From NCBI GenBank assembly GCA_015680685.1, contig MNCI01030902.1:102925-166924 (forward strand): a stretch of 64,000 nt of DNA, in the 5' to 3' direction. The translations under genes and the position numbers were made by a program. The notes under the pieces are model-generated. The model was given only the letters and a program-made list of their open reading frames with translations. It made no database searches and had not been told where the DNA came from. Below, piece by piece: positions 48,143 to 59,666 of the stretch; position 1 is the stretch's first letter, and each line of letters starts with the position of its first letter. Origin of the DNA: Gnetum montanum (lineage: Eukaryota; Streptophyta; Gnetopsida; Gnetales; Gnetaceae).

Positions 48143-50874
48143 GATGGTTCCAAAAAGAGGTGCATAGGGTGAACCCTTGCAGAGAGTTGCTAAACATCCA
48201 TGTGATGGCCATGGCTAGCAAGGAGAACATGAGGAACATACTGTATAGGAGGCCTAGTCTTTTAGTATCCATTAAGAGACCCATGCTACTGGGCAATCAG
48301 ACCAAGGAGGATGGTAGAAGTACTAGCCCCCAAATAAGAACAACGCCTTATGTTGCCCTTGACTACCTTACTGCCACCTTGAAGAAATCCACATTGGCTT
48401 CTGTTATTGTGGAAATGAACTTTAGTCTATTGGTGAAGTTTTCTCCAGAAGTAGTGCAGACGCAACTCAAAGCATCCCCATTGTGCCCTATCTTGTCCAA
48501 CAATGCTGAATGGTACCTAGGTGAAGTACATCAATTTAGGCATAACAAAGATGAGGGCACCATTGTTAATATTTGTGAGGTGATTGTCTCTTACTTAGTT
48601 AAGGACATTGTTGTAGCTCTCAACCTATCCAATGAAGGGGCCAAGGTTGCTCACCTATCCACTAGATCTGACCCTAAAACAAAGAAATTATGGTTGAGAC
48701 AGGCATACAATAAAGAGGACAAATCATACCATGAAATGACTTTGGAAAAGAGAACCTACTTTAAGATTGGGATGTACCACCTATTTCCTACCAAAGGGCT
48801 CAATCAAATCTCAACTTATGCAACTAGGGGAAGTGCCATTCTAATGGAAAAATTTGTAGTTAACCTTCCCCAATATTACTTCACAGAAATCCAACAATGG
48901 TTCAAAGAAATGAAATTAGGGAGACCAACACTTCCATTTCCTTATCTAATCAAAAAGCTATGCAAGCACACTAGAATCTTGGGATATACCAATGATTTCC
49001 CTAGGAAGGCTCAACACACCTCCTTTGCAAAACTCTTGAAAACTGCAGCACTAAGAAAAGATTTTGGTGAGGAGCAAGAAGCTGAAAAGGAGGCAGAACC
49101 AAGAATAGAAATGTAACAAGAGCTTGAGTAGCATCCACAAGTACAAGCTCCACTGTCACTGCCACAAGATTATAGACCATCAATGAGCCACCTACAGAGG
49201 ATTGCTGAAATTGTTAGCTGGGGAAGTAGGTATGAGGCCAATTTCTTCCAAGTTATGGATGATGCTGTATGGCCCATTATATTAGCTAATCTAAGAAGGG
49301 AGAGATTTCAATATAGTCAAGAGGAAGGGGATATCAATGATCATGCTAGATCTCTAGAAACACTGCATCCTTTCAAGTCACATTGGAAACTAGAGAAGGC
49401 ACCATAGTTGTCGTGCTACAACATGAGGATGTAGCAAGCACAATAGAGGTGATCATTGATCAGATCAAAGAGTTGTTCAATGTTCATGTTGTGCCTTTAA
49501 CTGATCTGGAAAGAACTAGAGATGCACAAATGCTAGCTAGGATCTCAATGACTCCTACGGTGCATGAGGATCTGCTTGATCGATTGCTATAGATCAATCA
49601 AGTAATGACTACTCTGTTTAACATCTTCAGCAATGTCACTATAGCATAATCAAACCTCATCACCACCAAAGAGAAGTTGGCCATGGTATAGATTAGGGTA
49701 GAACACGCAGAAGCTAAAGTACAAAGATTGTAAGAAGAGCTAGCAGCCCTGTGAGTTGAATGTTGAGATCCTACTCATTTTGTTGCACCATACCAATTGA
49801 AACAATTCAGGATAAAGGAGCTTACCAAGCTAGAAAAGGAGAGGGTAGCTACGAAGAGAGAAGAGAAGATGCTTTGGAATGCACCTACTACAAATGTGCA
49901 ATCTCATGTGTATAAAAAGGCACTGACCACCATCCAAGAAGAAAATAAGCATCTCATTGTAGAGAATTCTTGGTTGACGACTGTAGAAAAAAAAAAGAAC
50001 ATCTTAGAAGAAAGTGTCCACTAGTTGCGAGAACAACTGATAAGGGTTGACTAGGATATGAGTAGATTGGCCTAGGAAAATAGAATCCTCTCCATGGAGG
50101 AGGTATGTGCTATTTGTCAAAAGTCAGCAATCAAGATTAGTGTGTGGTAGAACAAGGCCAAAAAGCATGAAAAATTAAAAGAGCACTTTCATGACCAAGT
50201 TGGCATGTACAAGGAAATTAATGAGAAGGAAATCAAGATGGCCAAGGCCCACATTAGCTTCTTGTCATCACAAAATTCTGAATGGTAGGCCATCTTGGAT
50301 AGTTATGCCATGGTCCAACAAGCGGAAGTCAAAAATAAGGACGTGCAAATAGAGGATTTAAAGGAATACATGGTGTTGGCTAACCTTAGATATGCCAACC
50401 TTGCCATGTTAATAGCAGGTCATCCCTAAAGTGATCTAGAGAAACAAGTGGCTACCACTTATGCATTATATGAGAAAGAGTTTGTAGATTGAAAAGATGC
50501 CTTGCAAAAGTTGCAGGTGGCAAACTTAGAATTAGAGGTGGTCAAAGCTAGTTATCAAGGACAGAAAGATGTAGCCTTGAATTTGGCTCAAAAATTGATG
50601 GATTATCATGAACTTAAGGACAAAGCTAGGGCTTTCGAGGAAGAATGACAATAGTTCATGGCATGGTATGTAAAGGCAAATCAAATGTTCTTGTAGCTAC
50701 CATGTCCTTGGGATGTACCAGCACTAGCACACATTGGCATAGCAACCTAGACAGTGCATGACCCAAGGATGGAGGCAAAAAATTATAGGCCTTGCTCAAC
50801 CATTACAAATTTCAATGCCTTGGCAATAAAGGAAAGCAGCTGATGGAAAGCCATCACCTTTGGGCACTACATGA
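48143..50874 (+). pseudogene. ORF2 of element D (retroelement-associated protein with coiled-coil C-terminus)
   Basis: ATG 48143 directly follows TTTTTGCTTGATTGTAG, which looks like a 3' splice site. C has the same GATTGTAG/ATGG junction. About 910 codons with several stops and at least three frame changes (near 48200, 49380 and 50790). The N-terminal domain is best read at 48205-49116 and includes FSPEVVQTQLKAS, PILSNNAEWYLGEVHQF, EGTIVNICEVIV, YHLFPTKG and LPFPYLIKKLC. It resembles the plant transposon protein domain found beside gypsy pol genes (PF20167-type; uncertain). The C-terminal half (49800-50660) is Glu/Lys/Leu-rich, probably coiled coil. The last ten residues and the TGA within ACTACATGAG match C. 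No enzymatic motif or membrane segment seen. Confidence 0.7.
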
Positions 50875-51050
50875 GCTTTCCAGTCTTGTTTTTGTTTTAT
50901 TTGGTTTTGTAATAATGTGTTCCATTTTTGTACTGCACCATTGTGGCATGAAAGAGTCTTGTTCATTATTGAGTCAGTTAATAATCCCATACCTATCAAG
51001 ATTTTGTAAAGAACTTGTTCCTCATTTTGTTTAACTTGAGGATGAACTTT

Positions 51051-51068
51051 CATTTAGTTGTGGGGGTA
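51051..51068 (+). promoter_or_regulatory. polypurine tract of D
   Basis: CATTTAGTTGTGGGGGTA abuts the TGATGAG of the 3' LTR. Confidence 0.82.
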
Positions 51069-51595
51069 TGATGAGTCATCCTTTTATGGCCCCAACATCG
51101 GATACATGATGTTGGAGCACCAACATTGCATACCTAATGTTGGGGCTAATAAGCAATGTCAGATACCCAATGTTGCCTTATTTGAATCTCACCTATAAAT
51201 ATGGCACTAGGGTGCATGGATGAGGGAAGTAGTAAGTAGTTAATAGTCAGTAGATAGTTCTAGTTTTTAGTTTCTTCTTTCAAAGTTTTTTATTCCTAAT
51301 GCATGCTCGTAGTGTGATGTTTGTAATCATACAACACCTTTGTTTGAGTGTGATGTACTTGGACATGTTACATGATTGGTAATAAAGATCGAGATTACTT
51401 CCATCATTGCAGCATCCACTTAGATTATTGTTGCTTTAATTATTGAATGCTTTCTTTAGTTAAACATTTCCATTTATTGTTATTTACTATTCTTGTTATT
51501 AAGTGGAATGCATATGTAGTAATAATGAGCATTTAAGTGTAAATACTTGGTAATCCAAAGGTGTATCATTTGGCACAACTAGTGATGTAACTTGG
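51069..51595 (+). repeat. 3' LTR of element D, truncated
   Basis: Starts TGATGAGTCATCC. It aligns with the 5' LTR up to AGTGATGTAACTTGG, then breaks; the last 300 bases are missing. TATAAATA at 51194-51201. About 85 percent identical to the 5' LTR by eye outside the promoter array. Confidence 0.85.
51090..51201 (+). promoter_or_regulatory. LTR promoter of D (3' copy): about four palindrome units plus TATA
   Basis: CCCAACATCGG, ATACATGATGTTGG, CCAACATTGCATAC, CTAATGTTGGGG, GCAATGTCAGATAC and CCAATGTTGCC occur in succession at 51090-51176: alternating direct and inverted copies of a CCAACATYGG half-site separated by ATAC-type spacers. The 5' LTR has only one unit. Confidence 0.7.
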
Positions 51596-51599
51596 TAAC

Positions 51600-52320
51600 A
51601 TCACAATAAGTTTTTTAGTTTATCCTTGGTAACATTGTCTTGCGATTTGGAGTACCATAAGCCATCATTATAAATAATGGACTTCAATTTAGCAGTAATG
51701 AAATAAAATATTTTTACAAATAGTTAGGTATTTACCATTTATTTTTCATGCCATATTGTCCACAAGCCAATGGTTAAGAAAAAGCTAGTAATAAGATCAT
51801 AATTAGCCTTCTTAAGAGAATGATAAGAAACAACAAGCTAAAATGACATTAAAAATTAGTATATATATTATGGACTTATAGAATGAATTTTCACATCACA
51901 ACTAATGTTATACCTTACAATCTTGTATATAGTTCTAAAGCCATCTTACCCCTAGAGCTGTAAATCCCATCCTTGAGAGCAACATGATTTGACCATATCA
52001 TTGAAACTAAAAATAATGGATAACACATCATATGACCTTGACTCAATGAAGGAACACCACTTGAAAGCACTTATCAACATTAAATACTATCAAAAAAAGT
52101 GGAGACAAAAATATCACTTCAACTCAGAATTAGAAAAGCATTAAGGAAGGTGACCTAGTCCTGAAAGCTATTTGTGAATCTATTAACAAGTTTATGGTGA
52201 ATTGGGAGGGGTCATTTCTAGTCACTAAGGTCTTTGAAAATAATGCATTCAAAATTACTAATATGGATCCTATCCAATCCCATCAACCACTCATATTTGA
52301 AGCCATCTTTTATCTAACAA
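51600..52320 (+). pseudogene. gypsy integrase fragment (core end and C-terminus)
   Basis: RFGVP (51640-51654), then INNGLQFS, where the catalytic Asp of the DNG box is Asn. CPQANG*EKASNK (51755-51793) is the Glu box, with Glu apparently Lys and a stop. YYQKKWRQKYHFNS (52088-52130) and, after a frameshift, EGDLVLKA to NWEGSFLVTKVF (52148-52240) are the integrase C-terminal domain seen in Tat-lineage elements. It starts right at the truncated edge of D. Confidence 0.75.
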
Positions 52321-55300
52321 AAATAAGATTTTTCTTTTTTTTTATTTATATTTTTGTTAATCTATTAAGCTAGGATGAAATGAATGTATCTCACTAATTC
52401 ACCACAAGTAAGTGATCAAAGGTACTTCCATCAATACTTCTTTTTTTCATCCATCATTCTCTTCCAAAATGATAAAAAAATAGCACAACATTGTTAACTC
52501 TATTAAGTGTACACATTTATGAGGCCCTTAAAATCATCTTGTTGCTAGCACTTATGTTATCTTCCTTAAATATGTGTTCCAAGAATAGATATTACTTCTC
52601 TATTTTTGTCCCTTTTCTTCATTACATGTATTTATATTTTTGAGGTAGCTAATTGGTTTCTTACTAATTGTATGGATGCCATTCACTAAAGCACCAAGTT
52701 ACCTCATAACTTTGTCATATCACCAAGTTACCTCATAACTTTGTCATATCTTAATCTATTAGAGTGTTTGTTCATGTTGACTAGGAGTTTCCTTTTTTAT
52801 TTTCCCCTTCTCTATCTCCTTTCTTGATAGTGTTCTTAATCATGTTATTGGCTATCAAACTTTTCTTTCTTTAACATTTTTCCTATTTAATCCTACTTAT
52901 GTAGATTACTAATCCTATGTCATATGATGGAAGAAAAATATTTTTATCTAAATGCTCAACACACGCATAATGATACTTAAATGCTTCAAAAGCTTGGTGT
53001 GTATCAAAATGTCACCTATGTCTACAATGACATGATGGAAAGCATGGTAAAAGTATCCTTCTTCTTCTTTAGAAAAAAGAAAGAAAGAAAAAGGATGAAG
53101 AAGAAAGGTTGCCATGAATTTTAGTAAATGTGATATCATAAAGTAAATGCCATAGTTCTTATAATGGATTATAATTTCCAAAGAGGTAGTCACCAATCGG
53201 CTAAATTATAAGTAATTCTTATGATCTAAAAAAGAAAGAAAGAAAGAAATAGAGGGCTCATTATCATGCCATATATAGTATCATGATATGGCTATATACA
53301 TGTGGGTTAGAGGCATGGTTGCCATCCCTTCCATAATTAAAACCCTTCAAGCATACATCGCTAATCCTTGCTATTAAGCTTACATTCCTTTCTATCAATA
53401 CAGTTCAGCATGTATGAAAGAAAGTATGAAGTAAAAAATTGTGTAACAACCTTGCAATGGTGTTTTGTATTCTTTATTGATATTCTTTGGGATAGACATT
53501 AAAGCATTAATAAATAGAAGTCAATGAAAAGCCTAAAAAGAAATTCATTTGGAGCCTAAGATATGAAGTCCTTGTTTACGTTATCTGCTAGTAATTCTGA
53601 CTAAGAACATGCATAAGAGTAGCCTTGTTACTCTTTTAGAAAATTCTATTATGACCTTTCTTTTATTTGAAGCTTTCTAAATGTCATCATAGTATAAAAT
53701 GTAAAATTTTTAGCGTGAATATGTTCCAATATATTCTTACCCTTAGCATATTTTGTAAAATACGCTGGAAAACATGCTACAAAAGTCAATGCTAGAAAAG
53801 ATAGGATTCTCATTATGCTTCCTAATTATTTCAACGTAAAATGACATGATCCAAGCCTATAAAAGTTGGCATTGATGCTTTATTTGGGATTTTAGCATCT
53901 TTCAACCTTCAAGCAAACTTTGAGCACAAAGAATAGTGTAAAATGGAAGCGGAAATATTGGATCTAAACTTGTACTAAGCTTGAGTTTGAAGCATCTCCT
54001 TTCTTTCTTCTCTAGAATGAAGTCTTGTATCAGCCCAACTTGTAGTGACAAAACTTTGGCACAACAAGAACACACTGGAAGTAGGATGTTAAGGCATGTT
54101 AGAAAATCCCTGTATGTGGAAATTTCCTTCTATCATTTTCAAGGGTAGATCTATCCCAATATCACCTGGTCTCCAACGAACTTTTATGACTAGAACAACC
54201 TTGAAGCTTCTTTCCTCTACAGCCAAGTATCTAATATTCCTTGGATTCTTGATGTCTAGATCTATATTTTCTAAACGCATGCATGTTTAATATAATTTTA
54301 TAGTATTTTTTTAGTTATTTTATTTTTAGTTATCTCTATTTTGATTTTGCATTTCTATTTCCTTCATCCACTAGATTCAACAAGCTTGTATCATTTAAAA
54401 GTTCTTTTTATTTTTGTTTACATGTGCTATATTTGTTACTAGTCTGTAAGTCCTTGGGTGATCTAACTTCATGACAAGACCATCTAAGGCATCCTAGATC
54501 TACTTTGTAGGCCTATGTAGATCTAGGGTTAAAACTATCATAGCCATGGAAATCCTTGATCATCCAACATTTGAATTTTTCCATCACTATAAAAACATTG
54601 ACTTGATTTAGCTTTAACTAGCTTAAAGACTTTGAATTTCATTGCCCTAGCACTACTCTTCACTATTTATTAAGATAGTAATGCAAAATCAAATTTTTTC
54701 CCCTAGATCTAGGTTATAAATATGCTAAAACCTTTGGCAAATAACACACTTTCTACCTAGAATTTGTGCATTAAAACATGTAAACACATGCATTCTATTT
54801 TTAGTTCTAAATCTACGAAAACTTATTAAAACCTTTGAAATTGTGGTAATGCCATGGGAATCTTGATCCCTATAATAAAATCAAACATAAAGCTTAAATA
54901 TAAGCTTTGAAAAAAAATTTCAAATTATTAAATTTTACTAAATTCAAGCCTAACTACAATGCATGAAATCGCCAAGAAAAAAAGAGAGAGGCTAGTACAG
55001 AAAACTAGAGGAATAGTGCTAAACTCAATAGAAATTCCTAACTAAAGTTCATGTAACTTACATTTGAGCTTTGGAAGTGTGTATGTAGGGTTGAGGTAGT
55101 TCCTTGCTACTACTAGTCCCACCCCTAGATCCTTGGCTACTTCTACCAATTACCATTACTTGTTTTCTAGGTGTCAACTCGTTGCTTTCTACTTGTAGCT
55201 CTACTCTTGCATCTTTTGCTAAATTACTCTATTGCAAATGAAATATTTCTTGTTGAATTATCCTTCTTTGTTACTTATATAGTTTGGAAAAATGATGAAC

Positions 55301-55550
55301 ACTTTTGAAAATTTTTAATGCATAAGATTATGATGTCATACAACTTTGACATTTCATGTCATTTCTTTTCTAAAGCTCTTATAGAACCTAATCTTTTTAT
55401 TCTAGTTTAAGTGAAAATGGCTACCTATGAAGTGTCTCTACTTCAACCCCTAATCTTGAGCTGGCCTATAAACTAAGTATGTTATGCTCTAGTTCCCTCT
55501 TTATTGGTTTTGAATTAGGTTCAACTTTCCTTGTAGCCTCTTTAGACATC
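52321..55550. other. decayed retroelement-derived or intergenic sequence
   Basis: No coding motif. It includes the tandem duplication at 52692-52749. A TATA-like TATAAAAG (53857-53864) is followed by TTTTAGCATCTTTCAACC and could be part of a Tat-type LTR, but I could not pair any LTR ends. Confidence 0.35.
52692..52749. repeat. perfect 29-bp tandem duplication
   Basis: CACCAAGTTACCTCATAACT and nine further bases occur twice in direct succession (52692-52720 and 52721-52749) with no mismatch. Confidence 0.95.
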
Positions 55551-55551
55551 A

Positions 55552-57411
55552 TTGAGGATGAACAACTTCCATCGTAAGATCTCTCTGTTTCTAATTGAAA
55601 ACCTTATTTTAAACAATGATTGTTTAATAAAATTACCTATACTAAGCCATAAGGATGAGCAAATGACTCTTCAACTGAGTGATTTTCTCTTCCAAGATCT
55701 TCAAGAAGCTATTTTCTCAACTTTACAAAATTTTTTAGTTTTTTCCACTTGGGGACATAACAATATGTCTAGTTTAGACTCAAAGATAGTACAACATAAT
55801 ATCATTTTATAAGAAGGTTCTAAACCTATTAAAAACGAGGTTAGGAAAATTCATCTAGCTATAGCACTTGTTATAAAAGAAGAAATCACTGAACTCTATG
55901 ATGTTGGATTCATTCATCCCATTGACTATTCTGATTTGGTTTCTAACATGATTATAATTTCCCAAAAAATGATAGCATTGGAATATGGATTGACTTTGGA
56001 GATGTTAATAAGGTTACCCTTATGTATGATTTTCTTTTATTAAACATTAATCAGCTCATAGATTCCATATCTTGTCATGCTATTTTATCATTTATGGATG
56101 GGTTTTATGATTACAATCAAATCTAGATAAATCTAGAGTGCTAGTAATATACCACATTCATCATTCCTTGGAGAAATTTTGCTACACTAAAATGCCATTC
56201 AAACTCAAGAATGTTAAAGCTACTTATCAATGAGCTATCACTTTCATCTTTAATGACATGATGTTCAAGATAGTCAATGATTATTTTGATGATTTGACCA
56301 TCAACTCTACCCTAGAAACTAGTCATGCTTCTAACTTAGATAAATTTTTAACTTGTGGTAAGTTTAACCCACATCGTAATCTTAAGAAATGCATCTTTGA
56401 AGTTCTTATGGGTAAGATGTTAAGTTACCTTGTATCACAAGATGGTAATCTCAAAGCTATCTTAGATCTTTTACCACCTAGAAACATTTGAGATATATGT
56501 ATTTTATAAGATTATCTTTAATCAATTCACCATTTCATTTCTAACCTTACTAATCATCTTCGTCTCTTAACTTACTTACTTTGTAAATCTACCTCTTTCA
56601 TATGGGATGAGGAGTATTAAAAAGCATTTAATTCTATTAAATTTTTTTTGAATACTCTTCATATTTTACATCCTTCATAATTTGATCAATTTTTTCTACC
56701 TCTATCTTTCTAAATTCTATCATTCCATATCCATCATGCTTTCTTAAAGGTGAGAAGATGAAGTTTATCTTTTCATATATTATATATCTCACCCTTTCTT
56801 AGACTATGAAACTAATTATTATGCTATTAAGAAATCTTGTCTAAGTCTTGTGTTCACTCTTAAAAAGCAAAGTCATTACCTTTGAAATACTAAGGTATTT
56901 ATTATCTACAAAGATAACATTCTTAAAGTTATTGATAATAATCCCTCTAATAATCATAGCTAACCTCACTATAAGACTTTTTTCATTGAGTTTGATCTTT
57001 ATTTTCTATCTTAATACTCTATCAAAGATCAAATCATTGCTAATCTTATCTTTTCTCTTGAATCAACTAACATTGTTTATAGCTTATATACTAACACAAA
57101 GAATTCAGATGCTATGCTTTATTGGAGCACAAGCTTTCTTTACATCTAGTGAAGCTTGTGTACTTATTGTTTCTACTAAATAAGTTCTCTACAAGGCTTA
57201 TTGACTTGATTTTTCATGGACTAATAATATATATGAATATGAGGCTTTGATACAAGGTTTTATGCTAGCCTTGCAAAAAGAAAAGAAAAGAAAAAAGATG
57301 AAGATCATTACTATTTTTGGTAACTCTTAGCTGATCATAAAGCAAGTTAATGATGAATATGGTTGTAAGGCTCCTTGCCTAGTTTCCTATATAGAAATGG
57401 CTAAGGAACTT
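55552..57411 (+). pseudogene. Tat/Ogre-like gypsy pol fragment: RT, RNase H and second (archaeal-type) RNase H
   Basis: SDFLFQDLQEAIFSTLQNFL and STWGHNNMSSLDSKIVQHNI (55677-55803) precede the RT as in Tat elements. GFIHPIDYSDLVSNM (55903-55950), SFMDGFYDYNQI (56089-56125), and the catalytic box as DYFDDLT (56278-56299) for usual YVDD. PHRNLKKCIFEVLMGKMLSYLVS follows (56370-56438). The end (57220-57411) reads YEYEALIQGFMLAL and IFGNS*LIIKQVNDEYG, the second RNase H domain that marks the Tat lineage. Many stops and frame changes. Element C was inserted at 57412. Confidence 0.8.
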
Positions 57412-58221
57412 TGATGAGTGGCGAGGTACCCCTACACTCAACCATACGAATATGAGTGTTTCACGCACGATCCGGTTGAACTCTGTAGACAGACTAGTTG
57501 TGGTATCTAAATAGTTATTCTTAGGTCGCAGTTCACTATCTTCGCATATGGACTAGTGTTAACTTTGTCACGTATGGTTTAGTCCAGAATGAGGTGTATG
57601 ATGTGTTCCTATACTAATGCTACTCCTGGGTGTAATGGAAGGTGATATTAACTAAGCTAAGGGAGAGATGGTGAGAGAGAATCTAAGCTAGCCTAAGTGT
57701 GATGAGCATCCGTACCTCAATCATCCGTACACATCTTGGACCTCGTGCATGACTACCACTAGGATTACCAAGCACAGATCCTAGGTACGCTACTGGGTTA
57801 CCAAGTAGTCACACTTAAATGCTCGTAATCAAGTTGTACCCATTTTGTGTTTAACAGGAGTTAAGGGTGAGAGATATTAACTAAGAAAGCCATAATAAAT
57901 AAATAAATAATTAATTAATTAAACTAAGTGAATGATGCAATGATGAAGTAATCTTGATCTTTATTTCTAGTCATGTGTGTGTCCAAGTACATTACACTCG
58001 AATAAGGATGCTGTATAATTACAATCACCACACTGCGGGCATACACTGGGAGAGAAGGGTTAAGAGAAGAACTACATAAAACTTACCATTTAAACTAAGA
58101 AATGAAAATTTGCTTATTGGATCTATCTACCTCTTATTTATAGATGAGGAGAGAGGCTACGATATTGCGTACGTGATATCACATACGTGATATTGCGGTT
58201 AACTAAAATGGTGACTCATCA
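57412..58221 (-). repeat. 3' LTR of element C
   Basis: Plus strand TGATGAGTGGCGAGGTACCC to GGTGACTCATCA, 810 bases. TATA box (plus strand TATTTATA) at 58135-58142; CTTTATTTCTAG region (57959-57970) is the reverse of the poly(A) block. Confidence 0.9.
58135..58200 (-). promoter_or_regulatory. LTR promoter of C: GATATC/GTAC palindromes plus TATA
   Basis: Plus strand 58160-58197: CGATATTGCGTACGTGATAT, then CACATACGTGATATTGCGG. GATAT cores alternate with GTACG/ATACG spacers, as in A and E. The array is immediately upstream of TATA in element sense. Confidence 0.65.
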
Positions 58222-58239
58222 TACCCCCACAACTGAGTG
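58222..58239 (-). promoter_or_regulatory. polypurine tract of C
   Basis: Plus strand TACCCCCACAACTGAGTG; element sense CACTCAGTTGTGGGGGTA, next to the LTR. Confidence 0.82.
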
Positions 58240-58412
58240 AAAACTCATCCTTGAGTTATAGTGAGAACAAGCTCCATTGATTACATATTGGATAGGTATG
58301 AGATTATTGAATGGTGAGAATGGGTTCATGCCGTAGTGTGGAATCAAAAGAAAATTGAGACACAACCCAAAGAATGCGAATGGAAATCCTATTACTACAA
58401 AATTGATGGAAC

Positions 58413-59180
58413 TCATGTAGTTCCTAGTGGCGGTGGCTCCTCCATGGCTCTCTTTCCCTTGTCTTGCATGCCAGGTCTTGGGATTTGATAGCGTTGAAGT
58501 ATGGCCTAGAGTTTCTCCTCTTGTAAGGCCTTGAATGCCTTGGCATGCACATAAGTTTACGGTTGTGCCATAGAGGCATAACAGTCAGCCTTCTCTTGTT
58601 CTTCTGCCACCCTTTTATTCTCTATCAACAGTTTATTAAGTTGCTTGGTTCTGAAAGTATCCAGCTGGTTTTGAGAAACCTTTGGCCCTGTACTCAGAAG
58701 GTTTAATAGTTTTGAAATGGCTTGAATAGAGAAATCAACAGTCACACCACAAATGTTAACCATGGTACCTTCTTCTTTATTGTACCAAAATTGGTACGTT
58801 TCTTCTAAGTACCGGGCATCGCTTTTAGAGAGGATAGGCCAGAATGGGGACCCTTTAAGGTGATCCCTAATGGCCTCTAAAGTAAATTCTGTGAAAGGTC
58901 CAAAGTTTAATTCCATGATCACTACAGTGAGTATGGGCCTTTCATGGATGGTCTGAACATAATCTTGGGGCAATGTGAGATATCGTCCTTGTTTAGATGC
59001 TGCAGCAACTCCTCCTTTTGCCTGCTTTGATTGTACAGTGGCAAGGTCTTCTTGGTGGATACTAAATGATTGTTCCTCCTGCTCTGCATGTTGTTTGACA
59101 AGAACTTGTCTTTCACCTCTCCTAGGTCATTTGATCACACCTTGAGTAGGACCTTCCTATTGTCCGTGCTTCAAGGCCAT
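58413..59180 (-). pseudogene. ORF2 of element C, internally deleted
   Basis: ATG at 59180 follows GTGATTGTAG on the minus strand, the same junction as in D. One frame runs to TGA at 58413 (255 codons), with four stops and no frameshift. MALKHGQ*EGP aligns with MVPKRGA*GEP of D. The middle, ILTVVIMELNFGPF to EGTMVNICGVTV, aligns with the N-terminal domain of D. The text then jumps to a short C-terminus (KGKRAMEEPPPLG) equivalent to the end of D. About 2 kb of the D form is missing. Confidence 0.75.
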
Positions 59181-59476
59181 CTACAATCACATGAGGCCAA
59201 TCGTTACTAAGGGTGTTACCAAAGTTAGGTTATACCTCATTGCTTGCCTTAATGAATTTTCTTTATCTCCATGTGACATTAATTAAAATATCCCCGAAAG
59301 ATTATAGTGTTGAATCCTCTTTGCTTAGGTGGTTTCCAAATCTAGTTTTCCTGATGTACCTAAAGGGATGAAACTATTTTCGGCACAATTATCCTTAATA
59401 TTATAACTAATTACCCTTGATAATGTCCTTCAGGTGATGAAAAATTCCAAAAAATTTATGTGCTATTTGATGTGTG

Positions 59477-59498
59477 TCCCTCCCCCATGACTAAGCTG
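59477..59498 (-). promoter_or_regulatory. internal polypurine-tract-like block of C
   Basis: Plus strand TCCCTCCCCCATGACTAAGC, that is GCTTAGTCATGGGGGAGGGA in element sense. Counterpart of 19162-19180 in A and 47721-47776 in D. Confidence 0.5.
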
Positions 59499-59666
59499 AA
59501 CACTCCGGGTTCAAGTAGGTTTAGATGGAATGAAAATTAGAGTACCAGCGAGCGAGATGTAGGTATAAAAGCAAGGGTCTCACAATCGCAATTCGTAGAA
59601 AAAAATTTGAAAAACTTCCTCGCGTGAATAGTGGAAAATGATGGTAAGTGTTCTAGGGGGATCATG

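Larger units (their letters stand above)
42769..51595 (+). mobile_element. element D, non-autonomous Athila-like element with gag and ORF2, no pol
   Basis: 5' LTR, tRNA-Asp-type primer site, gag, a 2-kb noncoding region with a promoter-like module, ORF2, polypurine tract and a truncated 3' LTR. No protease, RT, RNase H or integrase motif was found in 46184-48142 or elsewhere. Its termini, primer site, tract and noncoding blocks are those of A and B, so it is a TR-GAG-like passenger of that family (inference), with an additional ORF2. Confidence 0.82.

Noticed and set aside
53850-54290. TATA-like box and leader that might be a Tat-type LTR
   Set aside because: No paired LTR ends, primer site or target duplication could be found by eye.
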